Shown piece after piece: positions 24,748 to 39,075 of a stretch of 64,000 nucleotides of DNA. The DNA comes from Mycobacterium sp. PO1 (GTDB lineage Bacteria; Actinomycetota; Actinomycetes; Mycobacteriales; Mycobacteriaceae). The notes below the pieces were generated by a model, which had not been told where the DNA came from, made no database searches, and saw only the letters and a program-made list of their open reading frames with translations. The first letter of the stretch is position 1. Each line of letters opens with the position of its first letter. The stretch covers positions 62,001-126,000 of the forward strand of contig NZ_BLTG01000019.1 of the NCBI RefSeq assembly GCF_017312405.1, read 5' to 3'. Made by a program: the position numbers and the translations under genes.

Positions 24748-25559
24748 GCGCCGCGATGGTTCCGCGTCACGCGCCACTGCCAGAACCGCGGGAAGACGTG
24801 CGCGAAGAACGGGCCCCGCCCGGCGGGCATGGGCAGGTCGTGCACCGCGCGAATGCCCGGCACGGTGTGGGCCAGCTCGGCCAGTTGTGCCGCCGACAGG
24901 CTGAACGGCATCGGTGGGACGCGGTAGCGGCGCGACGACCGCACGCCTTTGGGGGCGAGCTTCTTGACGACGGTGGGCGGCAGGTCGAACACCATCTGGG
25001 CGCCGGGAAACCGGCGGGCACACTCTCGGATCAGACTCATCGCCTCGTCGGGCTGCAGGTACATCAGCAGTCCCTCGGCGGTGATGAACACCCCGTCGCC
25101 GGTGTCCACCTGGTCCATCCAGCTGAAGTCCAGCGCAGACTGCGCCAGGCACGTCACCCGCGGCGACGGCGGCAGCAACTGTTCCCGCAGCGCCACCACC
25201 GGCGCGAGATCCACGGTCAGCCAGCGGAACTGGGGGTCAGCCATCGTGCTGCTCAGCCGCCAGAAGCTGGTCTGCAGCCCCTCGGCCAACGCCACCACCG
25301 TCGCGGACGGGTGATCGCCCAGGTAGCGGCTTGCCGCCGCGTCGAAGGCCAGTGAGCGCAGCGCCATCTCCTGGCCTCTGCGGCCGAACTTGGCGAAGTC
25401 GAATTCGATCGAGTCCACCAGCCTGATCGCCATCGGATCGTCGATGATGGCGTTGGGGTGACGGGCCTGGTGCGCCCTGCCGTAGAGCGTGAGAAGAGCC
25501 GTTTCCGAGACACCGGTCAGGGTGCGGGCGTCCACCTTGTCGTCATCGGCGCGATCCAC
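24723..25559 (-). CDS. TcmP/LCM-family class I SAM-dependent methyltransferase
   Basis: 278 residues of the leucine-carboxyl-methyltransferase/TcmP family, which includes polyketide O-methyltransferases. Seen: FDAAASRYL, the SAM site VVALAEGLQTSFWRL (GxGxxT-like, with the AEGLQT loop), WLTVDLAPVV, and VFITAEGLLMYLQ after motif III. In TcmP-like enzymes it methylates a hydroxyl or carboxyl. It is the last gene of the polyketide operon, 30 bases downstream of the ABC permease, and is the likely tailoring enzyme. Confidence 0.82.
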   Translation of the reverse strand: MDRADDDKVDARTLTGVSETALLTLYGRAHQARHPNAIIDDPMAIRLVDSIEFDFAKFGRRGQEMALRSLAFDAAASRYLGDHPSATVVALAEGLQTSFWRLSSTMADPQFRWLTVDLAPVVALREQLLPPSPRVTCLAQSALDFSWMDQVDTGDGVFITAEGLLMYLQPDEAMSLIRECARRFPGAQMVFDLPPTVVKKLAPKGVRSSRRYRVPPMPFSLSAAQLAELAHTVPGIRAVHDLPMPAGRGPFFAHVFPRFWQWRVTRNHRGAYTLLEFG

Positions 25560-25589
25560 CTGACCGACAGTACCGACCGATCCGCCGAG

Positions 25590-26441
25590 TCAGCTGCGGT
25601 CCGACCACCGGAACAGCGCCCGGCAGCCCAGCAGTCCACCCACACTCCACGCCGCGAGCACCAGGAAGATCCGCTCGTGCTCCCAGCTGCCGGCCGGTTC
25701 GAAAACGACCAATTCGGGGGGCAGCAGCACCGAGCGAAATCCCTGGGCCATCCATTTCACCGGGAAGATCGAGCCGACGATCAGCATCCAGGTGGGCAGC
25801 ACCATGATCGGCACGTAGGTACCCGAGACGAACTGCAGACCGACTGCGGGCCCGTTGGTGAGCACCGCCGCCGAGACCGCGTTGCTGGCGACGTTGCTGA
25901 TCAGCACGCCGATCAACGAGCAGCTGACGACCCCCAGCAAGAACACCCAGGTGAGGGTGAACCAGCCGAAAGCGGTTGTCGGCAAGCTCAATCCGAAGAT
26001 GAACACGCCCACGGCCAGCAGCAGCACCGCCTCGGCGAGGCTGACGACGGCGACCAGCATGATCTTGCCGATGAAGTACGACGTCGCGGTCGCGGGCGTA
26101 CCCCGTAGCCGCCGTAGCGCACCGGTGTCGCGATCCGCGGCGATGCTGATGCCCAGGTTGATGAACGACGTGGACAGGATGCCGTAGGCCAGCATGCTCG
26201 CCGCGATCACCGCGCCGGTACTGACGTCGCTGCCCGGCAGCCGCGCGGTGAAGATCGAACCGAGCAGGATGCAGATCGCCGCTGGCATCGAGAACGTCAG
26301 CACCATCTGCTCCGGCCGGCGGTAGAACATCTTCAGTTCCGGCAGCACCCGGGAGAACCCGATGCGCAGCGGCGACGGCAGGTATTCGTCGGCGCGGTGC
26401 CGCGACCGCGTGACCCGGGTCGGATCGTCGACGGCCATCAC
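25590..26441 (-). CDS. ABC-2 type transporter permease
   Basis: 283 residues with about six transmembrane helices in ABC-2 order, such as MVLTFSMPAAICILLGSIF and AVVSLAEAVLLLAVGVFIFG. An LRRLRGTPATATSYF segment between helices is typical of ABC-2 exporters. It overlaps the ATPase stop (start at 26441, ATPase ends at 26438) and forms one exporter with it. As part of the PKS operon it probably exports the product or gives self-protection. Confidence 0.85.
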   Translation of the reverse strand: MMAVDDPTRVTRSRHRADEYLPSPLRIGFSRVLPELKMFYRRPEQMVLTFSMPAAICILLGSIFTARLPGSDVSTGAVIAASMLAYGILSTSFINLGISIAADRDTGALRRLRGTPATATSYFIGKIMLVAVVSLAEAVLLLAVGVFIFGLSLPTTAFGWFTLTWVFLLGVVSCSLIGVLISNVASNAVSAAVLTNGPAVGLQFVSGTYVPIMVLPTWMLIVGSIFPVKWMAQGFRSVLLPPELVVFEPAGSWEHERIFLVLAAWSVGGLLGCRALFRWSDRS

Positions 26442-27270
26442 GCCCGACCGATCAGGTGCAGGTAGGCATCTTCGAGCGTGGGGCGGGTGACGGTCAGCTG
26501 CGACAGCTCGACGCCGTCGCGGCTGTGCTGCCTGATCAGTTCGGTCGGGAACTCGGTGCGCTCCTCATGGACTCCGGTTCCGTCGACCCACCGCACTGTG
26601 GCTGCGGTGTCGACGTGCCCGGTCAGTCGTGTCGGTGAATCGACGGCGACCACCGTGCCGTTCGCGACGACAGCGACACGGTCGGCGAGCGCCGCAGCCT
26701 CCTCGAGGTAGTGCGTGGAGAGCAGGATGGTGGTGCCCTCGGCGGCCAGCAACCTGATCAGTTCCCAGAACTGCCGGCGGGCTTCGGGATCGAAGCCGGT
26801 GGTGGGCTCGTCGAGGAACAGCAGGTCGGGCAGGCCGACGATGCCCAAGGCCACGTCGAGCCGGCGACGTTGGCCGCCCGACAAGGTCCTCACCGCCCGG
26901 TCGGACACCTCGGCGAGCCCGACCAGTTCGAGGACATCGGCGCAGTCTCGTGCGCTGCCATAGCAATTGGTGAACATCTGCACCGTCTCACGGACGGTCA
27001 GCATTCCGGCATCGCTGACCTCCTGCAGCACGATGCCGATCCGCGCCCGCCATGCCCGGCCCGCTGTCGCCGGGTCCTCACCCAGTACGAGCACCTGCCC
27101 GGCATCGCGGTTGCGGTTGCCCTCCAGGATCTCGATGGTGGTCGTCTTGCCCGCCCCGTTGGGGCCCAGGATGGCGAACACCTCGCCGTGCTCGACGTCC
27201 AGGTCGAGGTCACTGACCGCGGGCACCCGTCCGTAGGTCTTGCACAGCCCCCGGACCTGCACCGCAGCGG

Positions 27271-27274
<4 letters not shown>
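26438..27274 (-). CDS. ABC transporter ATP-binding protein
   Basis: 278 residues with all core motifs: Walker A GPNGAGKTTT, signature LSGGQRRRLD, Walker B LLFLDEPTTGFD, and the switch His in STHYLEE. It starts with a GTG overlapping the PKS stop (GTGA at 27271-27274), tying it to the PKS transcript. The pair forms a DrrA/DrrB-like exporter of a natural product or lipid. Confidence 0.9.
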
Positions 27275-32820
<5,546 letters not shown>

Positions 32821-32861
32821 TCCCCTACCCTCACCGATCAGACGTCTCGACGAATCCGCGG

Positions 32862-34631
32862 TCAAGTCGCCTGCAGCGCCGGTGAGGCGGTCACGATCCA
32901 GTCGGGGCTGACCGGACGGGTCTTCTGTTCATGGCGGTAGATCGACCTCATCTCCCTGATCAGCGGGTCGCGCTGCCACGCCTGTACCTGATGCATGACT
33001 CTGTCCTCACCGAACGCCGACGCCTTGTCGGCGAGCACCGTCTCGAACAGCTGGCCGGCCAGCTGGCGCAGCAACTGCGCATTCGTGTCGAACTGGTCGG
33101 CGAAGTCGTCGGCCGGGGCGATCATCGCAACGTGCAGCCACGCCATGAAATTCAGTGGTGCGTACAGATCGACGAAGGGTACCGGCGAGGTGTCGTCCTC
33201 TACGGCCGCCCACTCGCGGAAGAACTGTTGCACCCGGTTGCTCAGTGCGATCAAGCCGTCCAGCGCAGGGACGAAGTCGGGGTCGTCGGCGATGCGGACG
33301 AACCGCCCGTTGATGTAGAGCAGTCCGATGAACCCCCAGTAGAACGCGACGTCCCAGACGATCTTGGCCGCCATCACCGTGGGGGTACCCATCAGCGTGT
33401 ATTGATCTTGATAGATGGCCAGCCACATGTCGGTCAGCGACCGGAACAGCGTGTCACTGATCTGGGCTCGAACGGCGATGTCCTCGCCGTCGAGGTCGCG
33501 GGTGATCATGTCGGTGATGAGGCCGTTGCCGATCGCGACGAGGTCCAGGCCCGACGAGTACAGCGGATCCAGGAAGATCCCCGCGTCGCCGGTCAGGCAC
33601 CACCGGTGCCGACCGTCGAACACCTTCGACGCGCCGTGGCTGTACTTCTTCATGACCCGGAAGTCGCGGATCTCGTCGTCGTGCTGGGCCAGAACGGCTG
33701 CACACTGAGGCTCGTGCTCCTCCAGCCACGCGCGCGCCTTGTCGAGTGTGTTGAACTCGTCGAAGGCGTGGAATGCGGGGTCGGCCACGATGCCGACGCT
33801 CGTCGCGCCGGAAGCGAGGCGAATGAGCCAGACCCAGTATCCCTCGCCCATCAGATGGTTCGTGGACATGGCGCGCTCGCCCTCCGCCAGGCGGCTGTGC
33901 CAACTCGGATCGTCGCTCCAGGCACCGACGTCGATCTCCGTCGCCACCCGGAACCACGCTGCGTTGCAATGATGTTCGTTGGTACGTCGGAGTTCGAGCT
34001 GGCGAGGCAGCACGCGGTTGCGCCCCGATGCGTCGACCACCCAGCGCGCTGTCGTCGTCGAGGTCACGTCGCCCTGTTGGAAGGACACGGTGTGCAGTCC
34101 GCCCTCGGGTCCGAGGTCCACCGTGCGCACGCGACCGTGCACGATGTCGATGCCCTCGGCGACGCAGCGGCGATACAGTTCGTTTTCCAGTCTGCCGCGA
34201 TCGATTTGGTAGGTGACCTGCGGAACGAATACCGAGCCGCCGACTTCCATTCGCTGCGCGATATCGGTGTTTCCGTTGTGCGAAAAAAACATCCGCAGGC
34301 CCATCTTACGAATGTGTGACGTATTCAGGTGTTCGGCCAAATCCAGCCGCTCGCGCAGGTAATGCGCCGACACCTCCACCGTGGACTCGCCCACCGTGTG
34401 GGTGACCTCCGGCACCGGATGGGGGGTCGGCTCGATGAGCAGAACACTGGTATCGGGCCGCTCACGGCGCACGTCCAGCGCGAGGGTCAGCGCCGCCGCA
34501 CCACCCCCCACGATGAGCACATCGTGGCTGCTCGCAGGCGCGCCGTCGCGCGAAAGCTGGCTCCTGATGCGTCGGGCCAGAGCCTCTCGTGCTGTCGGGT
34601 CGAGTTGCGAAAGCTGCGCTCGCACGTCCAC
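32862..34631 (-). CDS. FAD-dependent halogenase-like oxidoreductase
   Basis: 589 residues from GTG 34631. The dinucleotide motif VGGGAAALTLAL is at about 43-54. Halogenase-family traits: GESTVEVSAHYL, a Lys in HIRKMGLRMFF (the catalytic-Lys region), WVWLIR at the WxWxIP position, and DAGIFLDPLYSSGLDL. The Pro of WxWxIP is Arg here, so chlorination or bromination is uncertain; it may be a hydroxylase or other oxidase. It is the first gene of the PKS operon, 41 bases upstream of the PKS, and probably tailors the polyketide. Confidence 0.8.
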   Translation of the reverse strand: MDVRAQLSQLDPTAREALARRIRSQLSRDGAPASSHDVLIVGGGAAALTLALDVRRERPDTSVLLIEPTPHPVPEVTHTVGESTVEVSAHYLRERLDLAEHLNTSHIRKMGLRMFFSHNGNTDIAQRMEVGGSVFVPQVTYQIDRGRLENELYRRCVAEGIDIVHGRVRTVDLGPEGGLHTVSFQQGDVTSTTTARWVVDASGRNRVLPRQLELRRTNEHHCNAAWFRVATEIDVGAWSDDPSWHSRLAEGERAMSTNHLMGEGYWVWLIRLASGATSVGIVADPAFHAFDEFNTLDKARAWLEEHEPQCAAVLAQHDDEIRDFRVMKKYSHGASKVFDGRHRWCLTGDAGIFLDPLYSSGLDLVAIGNGLITDMITRDLDGEDIAVRAQISDTLFRSLTDMWLAIYQDQYTLMGTPTVMAAKIVWDVAFYWGFIGLLYINGRFVRIADDPDFVPALDGLIALSNRVQQFFREWAAVEDDTSPVPFVDLYAPLNFMAWLHVAMIAPADDFADQFDTNAQLLRQLAGQLFETVLADKASAFGEDRVMHQVQAWQRDPLIREMRSIYRHEQKTRPVSPDWIVTASPALQAT

Positions 34632-34795
34632 TCGTATGCCTTTCCGAGAGGGGTCACAACGGTGGCAACGTTACACGCGCAGAGGGCCCCATCTGCGGGG
34701 AAAGGACCACAGCAGCCGGCAGCGCCCCGGCCGCACGGCGGGCTCCGACACCTCTCGCCCACGACGGTGCCCGCAGGATTCGGCCACCCTTCCCG

Positions 34796-34824
34796 CGCCA
34801 TTTTCGAGGGGGCAGAGAATGGCG
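34796..34824. promoter_or_regulatory. Inverted repeat between divergent PKS operon and MOSC gene
   Basis: CGCCATTTTC and GAGAATGGCG pair over 10 positions with one G-T mismatch, separated by 9 bases. It lies in the 295-base gap between the divergent starts at 34631 and 34927, nearer the MOSC side. It may be an operator or an RNA hairpin. The rest of the gap holds a fairly AT-rich patch near 34840-34885 that may be a promoter; nothing else was recognised. Confidence 0.4.
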
Positions 34825-34926
34825 GGGACAACTGCTGCGCTACTTGTTGATTCATAGCAGCGTGTTTCTTCACGGCAATTCTGCGCGGGGCCCGCGTTGG
34901 ACACGTCCCCGTAGGCTGAAGAACCG

Positions 34927-35760
34927 ATGACGACACGTACCCACACGGCCGGCCGGGTCGCCGCTCTCTTTCGCTACCCGGTCAAATCGATGGTGGGCGA
35001 GACCTGCGCGACGATCGACGTGTCTCCGCTGGGGGTTGGCGGTGATCGCCGCTACGCGTTCATCGACGACGAGACGGGACGAGTCGCCACCGCCAAGAAC
35101 CCTCGGCTGTGGCGCGGGCTTCTCCAGTGCTCGGCCGGCACCGGTCCCGCCGGGGTCACGGTCACGCTTCCCGCCGCCCAACCGGTGCCGGTCGCCGAGG
35201 CCGCCGCGCCGCTGTCGGAGTTGCTCGGCCGTCACGTCCACCTCGCCGAGGAGCGCGCCGCCGGCGCCATGGTCGAACGCTCCGACCCGGTCGACGTACT
35301 CGCCCACGGTCTCGACGCCGACATCGAGGCTGCCCTCCTCGAGATCGCCGAGGGCACCCCCGGCGGCGCGTTCGTCGATCACTCACCGGTGCACCTGGTG
35401 ACCACCGCGACTCTCGACGCCGTCGGCGTGGGGATGGCCGAGGCGTTGCGCTACCGGCCGAACATCGTCGTCGAGACGCCGCCCGACTGCCCTGCGTTCG
35501 TCGAGAACGACTGGGTCGGCCGCACCATCGCCGTCGGGCCCGACGGCGTCGAACTCCGCGCGACGCTGCCCACACCACGGTGCTCGGTGCCCACGTTGCA
35601 GCACAGCGAGGTGGGTCGCTCACCCCAATCCGTGCGCTACCTTCTCGAACACAACCGCGTCGAGGCAACGGGTTTCGGTGTTCTGCCGTGTGCGGGTCTG
35701 TACGCCGAAGTCCTCACCGGCGGCGTCCTGCGCGCTGGTGACGCCGTCTGTATCGGTTAA
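34927..35760 (+). CDS. MOSC-domain protein
   Basis: 277 residues. An N-terminal beta-barrel segment (YPVKSMVGE) and a C-terminal MOSC half with the conserved Cys in PTPRCSVPT, followed by QSVRYLLEHN. MOSC domains bind molybdenum cofactor-type sulfur or act as sulfur carriers and reductases (YcbX/MOSC family). Its partner protein is not visible here. It reads away from the PKS operon and is probably not part of it. Confidence 0.85.
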   Translation: MTTRTHTAGRVAALFRYPVKSMVGETCATIDVSPLGVGGDRRYAFIDDETGRVATAKNPRLWRGLLQCSAGTGPAGVTVTLPAAQPVPVAEAAAPLSELLGRHVHLAEERAAGAMVERSDPVDVLAHGLDADIEAALLEIAEGTPGGAFVDHSPVHLVTTATLDAVGVGMAEALRYRPNIVVETPPDCPAFVENDWVGRTIAVGPDGVELRATLPTPRCSVPTLQHSEVGRSPQSVRYLLEHNRVEATGFGVLPCAGLYAEVLTGGVLRAGDAVCIG

Positions 35761-35804
35761 CACGGCCGCACCGTTCCTTCGACCGCAGACGGGATTCGAC
35801 ATCC

Positions 35805-37019
35805 ATGGCTCCTCACGCCGTCATCTCCGGCGCCGGCATCGCCGGTCCCGCGCTGGCCCACCAGCTCGGTGCCCGCGGGTGGAACACCACCGTGGTCGAG
35901 CGCTACCCGGCCCGACGCGACGAGGGGCAGAATGTCGATGTTCGCGGTGCCGCGCGCGAAGTGGCCCGGCGGATGGGTATCGACGATGCGATCCGCGCGG
36001 CGAACACCGGCGAGATCGGCACCCGCTTCGTCAAGTCCGACGGCACGACGGCGGCCTCGTTTCCCGTCGCGTCCCGCGGCGGAAACGACGGTCCCACCGC
36101 CGAACTGGAGATTCTGAGAGGAGAGCTGTCCCGCATCCTCGTCGAGCGGACCGCCGCCGACACCGACTACCGCTTCGACAGCCAGATCACCGCGGTCGAC
36201 GACCACGGCGACCGCGTCGACGTGGCGCTGAGCGACGGCACGACCGTCGACGCCGACCTACTGGTGATCGCCGAGGGGCTGCACTCGCGGTCGCGCCGTT
36301 TCGTGACCCCGGTCGAGGTGAACGACCTGGGCATGTACTTCGCCTACGCCACCGTGGCCCGCAGCGAGCACGACGACCTGTGGTGGAACTGGCAGCATGC
36401 GACCGGTTCGCGGTCGGTGCATCTGCGACCTGACAATCTCGGCACCACCCGCGCGATCCTGACCTTCATCTCCGATGTCCGCGGTTTCGAAGACCTCGAC
36501 CGCGCCGGGCAACTCACCATCCTGCGCCGCACGTTCGCCGACGTCGGTGGAGCGGCGCAGCGGGTGCTCGCCGAACTCGACAACGGGGCACCGATGTACT
36601 TCTCGGTCGCCGGGCAACTCCGCAGTCCGACGTGGAGCAAGGGCCGCGTGGCTCTGCTGGGCGATGCCGCGTTCTGCAACGCCACGTTCGGCGGGGCGGG
36701 GACAAGCCTGGCCCTCATCGGCGCCTACATTCTCGCCGGTGAGCTGAGCACCGCCGACGACACGGTCGCGGCACTGCAGAGCTATCAACACCACATGCGG
36801 CCCTTCACCGCCGCTGCTCCCCAGGTCCGAGCCGAGGTGCTGCGCCTGGCCAACCCCCGCACCCGGGCGGGTATCCGGTTGTTGCACAGCGCGGTCGGGG
36901 TCGCAGCAGGACCGGTCGGCAGAGCCGTGAGTGCGGTGACCGGGAGAGGGTTGGTCGCCATCGGCGGCGACAAGCTGCCGCTGCCCGACTATCCCGACGC
37001 GACGCGGCCGCGACCGTAG
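35805..37019 (+). CDS. FAD-dependent monooxygenase (PHBH/TetX fold)
   Basis: 404 residues. The FAD motif ISGAGIAGPALA, a second GD motif in LLGDAAFCNATFGGAGTSLAL, and LRGELSRIL match TetX/PHBH-type flavin monooxygenases. Such enzymes hydroxylate aromatic or polyketide substrates. It starts 44 bases after the MOSC gene and may be co-transcribed. Its 3' end overlaps the convergent antiporter gene by 31 bases. Confidence 0.85.
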   Translation: MAPHAVISGAGIAGPALAHQLGARGWNTTVVERYPARRDEGQNVDVRGAAREVARRMGIDDAIRAANTGEIGTRFVKSDGTTAASFPVASRGGNDGPTAELEILRGELSRILVERTAADTDYRFDSQITAVDDHGDRVDVALSDGTTVDADLLVIAEGLHSRSRRFVTPVEVNDLGMYFAYATVARSEHDDLWWNWQHATGSRSVHLRPDNLGTTRAILTFISDVRGFEDLDRAGQLTILRRTFADVGGAAQRVLAELDNGAPMYFSVAGQLRSPTWSKGRVALLGDAAFCNATFGGAGTSLALIGAYILAGELSTADDTVAALQSYQHHMRPFTAAAPQVRAEVLRLANPRTRAGIRLLHSAVGVAAGPVGRAVSAVTGRGLVAIGGDKLPLPDYPDATRPRP

Positions 37020-38227
37020 GCGGCCTCGAAGATCGGCGAGGCCATCAGGGTGGTGACGATCGCCACCAGCACCAGCATCGTGAACAGGGTCGGGGTGATT
37101 ATGCCCGCTTCCAGCCCGATGTTGAGCAAGATGAGTTCGATCAGGCCGCGCGCGTTCATCAGCGCGCCGAGGGCCACCGCCTCCCGTCCCGGGACCTTGC
37201 TCAGCCGCGCCGCCGCCGCGCAGGCGACGCCCTTGCCGGCGATGGCGACCACCAGCAGACCGAACGTCACGGCCCACAGCGCCGGGGTGTTGACCAAACC
37301 GATCTCGGTGTTCAGTCCGGAGTAGACGAAGAACAACGGCAGCAGCAGCGCCGTCGTCAACGGTTCGATCCTGTCGGTGAGGCGGCGCGCGAAGTGACCC
37401 GACGGCATGGCGACGCCGAGAATGAAGGCCCCGAAGATGGCGTAGATGCCGATCGTGTCGGTGATCCAGGCACACGCCATGAGCAGGATCAGCACCGTAC
37501 TGAGAACCGGTGCCCCGATCGTCTCCTGTCCGGGCGCACGGTCCAACCGGCGCAGCACGCGCCGCCCCGCGGTCAGCAGCACCACCGCGTACGCGAGACC
37601 GCCGACGATGGCGACGACCGCCGTCGCCGGTGTCCCCCCGTGAGCGGCGAGGACGACGGCGAGGATGCACCACGAGATGGCGTCGGTCGTCGCGCCGCAA
37701 GCCAGTGCGAGGCTACCCAGAGTCGTTCCGGACAGTCCCTTTTCGAAGATGATCCGGGCGAGCATCGGGAACGCGGTGATCGCGATCGAGGCGCCCAGGA
37801 AGAGCATCGCCATCGCGGCGCTGACGTCGGCGCCGAAGTAGCCACCGTGGTTCAGCAGCGGCACCGCAGCGATGGCACCGAGCGCCAGCGGTGCCAGCGT
37901 GCCCGCCGCGGACACCGCCGCGGCGGTGCCGGCCCGCTGCCGGATGTGGTCGACGTCGAAATTGAGCCCGATGACGAACATGTAGAGAACGAGGCCGATC
38001 TGAGCCGTCGTGTAGAGGATCACGTTCGTCGGTCCCGGTGGAAACAGGGCGTCCTGGACCTCCGGCCAGAGACGACCCAGCAGGGACGGCCCCAGCACCA
38101 CGCCGGCAATCATCTCGCCGATGACCGGTGGCTGGCCGAGTCTCTGCGCGATCAGACCGGCGAGGCGGCATGCCAGCAGGATGACGGCCAACTGCAGGAA
38201 GAACTGGATCGCGGTCTCTGCGGGCAC
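36989..38227 (-). CDS. Cation:proton antiporter (CPA2/KefB-like membrane subunit)
   Basis: About 412 residues with 11 or more hydrophobic segments, such as FFLQLAVILLACRLAG, the QPPVIGEMIAGVVLGPSLLG signature and the conserved NFDVDHIRQR. It exchanges Na+ or K+ for H+ across the membrane. The GTG at 38227 is preferred; the ATG at 38272 would place the first codons inside the operator palindrome. It lacks the C-terminal NAD-binding domain of Kef proteins. Divergent from a TetR gene with two palindromic operators in between. Confidence 0.85.
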   Translation of the reverse strand: MPAETAIQFFLQLAVILLACRLAGLIAQRLGQPPVIGEMIAGVVLGPSLLGRLWPEVQDALFPPGPTNVILYTTAQIGLVLYMFVIGLNFDVDHIRQRAGTAAAVSAAGTLAPLALGAIAAVPLLNHGGYFGADVSAAMAMLFLGASIAITAFPMLARIIFEKGLSGTTLGSLALACGATTDAISWCILAVVLAAHGGTPATAVVAIVGGLAYAVVLLTAGRRVLRRLDRAPGQETIGAPVLSTVLILLMACAWITDTIGIYAIFGAFILGVAMPSGHFARRLTDRIEPLTTALLLPLFFVYSGLNTEIGLVNTPALWAVTFGLLVVAIAGKGVACAAAARLSKVPGREAVALGALMNARGLIELILLNIGLEAGIITPTLFTMLVLVAIVTTLMASPIFEAAYGRGRVASG

Positions 38228-38266
38228 GTCACAATCTAGCCCGTCCCTGCCCGTCCTTGACCGCAG

Positions 38267-38303
38267 TGTCACTTAGTGACAGAGTGGGTGTCACTAAGTG
38301 ACA
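38267..38303. promoter_or_regulatory. Paired TetR operators between antiporter and tetR
   Basis: TGTCACTTAGTGACA (38267-38281) and TGTCACTAAGTGACA (38289-38303) are inverted repeats with 7-bp arms around one central base, centres 22 bp apart. They fall between the antiporter start (38227) and the TetR start (38318); the second site lies immediately before the AGGAGGTGA ribosome-binding site. Confidence 0.8.
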
Positions 38304-38317
38304 GGAGGTGAATCGAC

Positions 38318-38959
38318 GTGTCCTCTCCAACCGTGCCTGCGACCGGTACCGACAAGCAGGCCCAGGCCCGGCTGGAAGTGTCCCGGCACGCCTGCGCGCT
38401 GTTCTGGGAGCGTGGGGTCGCGGGGACCAGCGGTGATGACATCGCCGCAGCCGCCGGGCTTTCCACGCGCACCGTCTGGCGGTACTTCCGTAGCAAGGAG
38501 AGCTGCGTGGAACCGGTGCTCGCCCAGTCGGCACACCGGTTCATCGAGCTGGCATGGCAGTGGCCGCCCGAGCTGTCGCTGGCCGAGCACATGGCAGCCC
38601 ACATGGCCGCGCACCCGCTGACCGCACAGGAGATCGCCGATGACGTCAGCGCTCTGCGCATCGCGACGATGTCGACGTCGGATCCCGCGTTGCGCACCGC
38701 GTATCTGATGGTGCACGACGAGATGGAACGTGCCTTCGTCCCCGTCCTCGCCCGCCGGCTCGGGCTGGCGGAGGACCATCTGACCGCACGGCTGTGCGCA
38801 GCGACCGTCACGGGTGCCTTCCGGGTGATCGACGAAGACGTCGGACACCGGGCGATCGTCAAGAAGGAGAAGGTCACCCAGGAAGAAGCCCTGGCACTGA
38901 TCGATCGCGCCATCCGGGACGCCACCAACGGCCGAGTCGGCGGTCCCGTGTCGCCCTGA
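38318..38959 (+). CDS. TetR-family transcriptional regulator of the antiporter
   Basis: 213 residues from GTG 38318, preceded by a near-ideal AGGAGGTGA. The TetR HTH is GTSGDDIAAAAGLSTRTVWRYF, then RSKESCV. The C-terminal half is ligand-binding and not assignable. The paired palindromes in front of it and facing the antiporter imply control of both genes. Confidence 0.88.
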   Translation: MSSPTVPATGTDKQAQARLEVSRHACALFWERGVAGTSGDDIAAAAGLSTRTVWRYFRSKESCVEPVLAQSAHRFIELAWQWPPELSLAEHMAAHMAAHPLTAQEIADDVSALRIATMSTSDPALRTAYLMVHDEMERAFVPVLARRLGLAEDHLTARLCAATVTGAFRVIDEDVGHRAIVKKEKVTQEEALALIDRAIRDATNGRVGGPVSP

Positions 38960-39075
38960 CATCCGCTGTCGAAACACCCTGTACCACAACATATAACGGC
39001 ACGTAACCAGACCGTCGAGTCGACACCACCTCGACGGCGTACCCCCGTGCGCCGTCACACCCGGAAAGGATTCTC

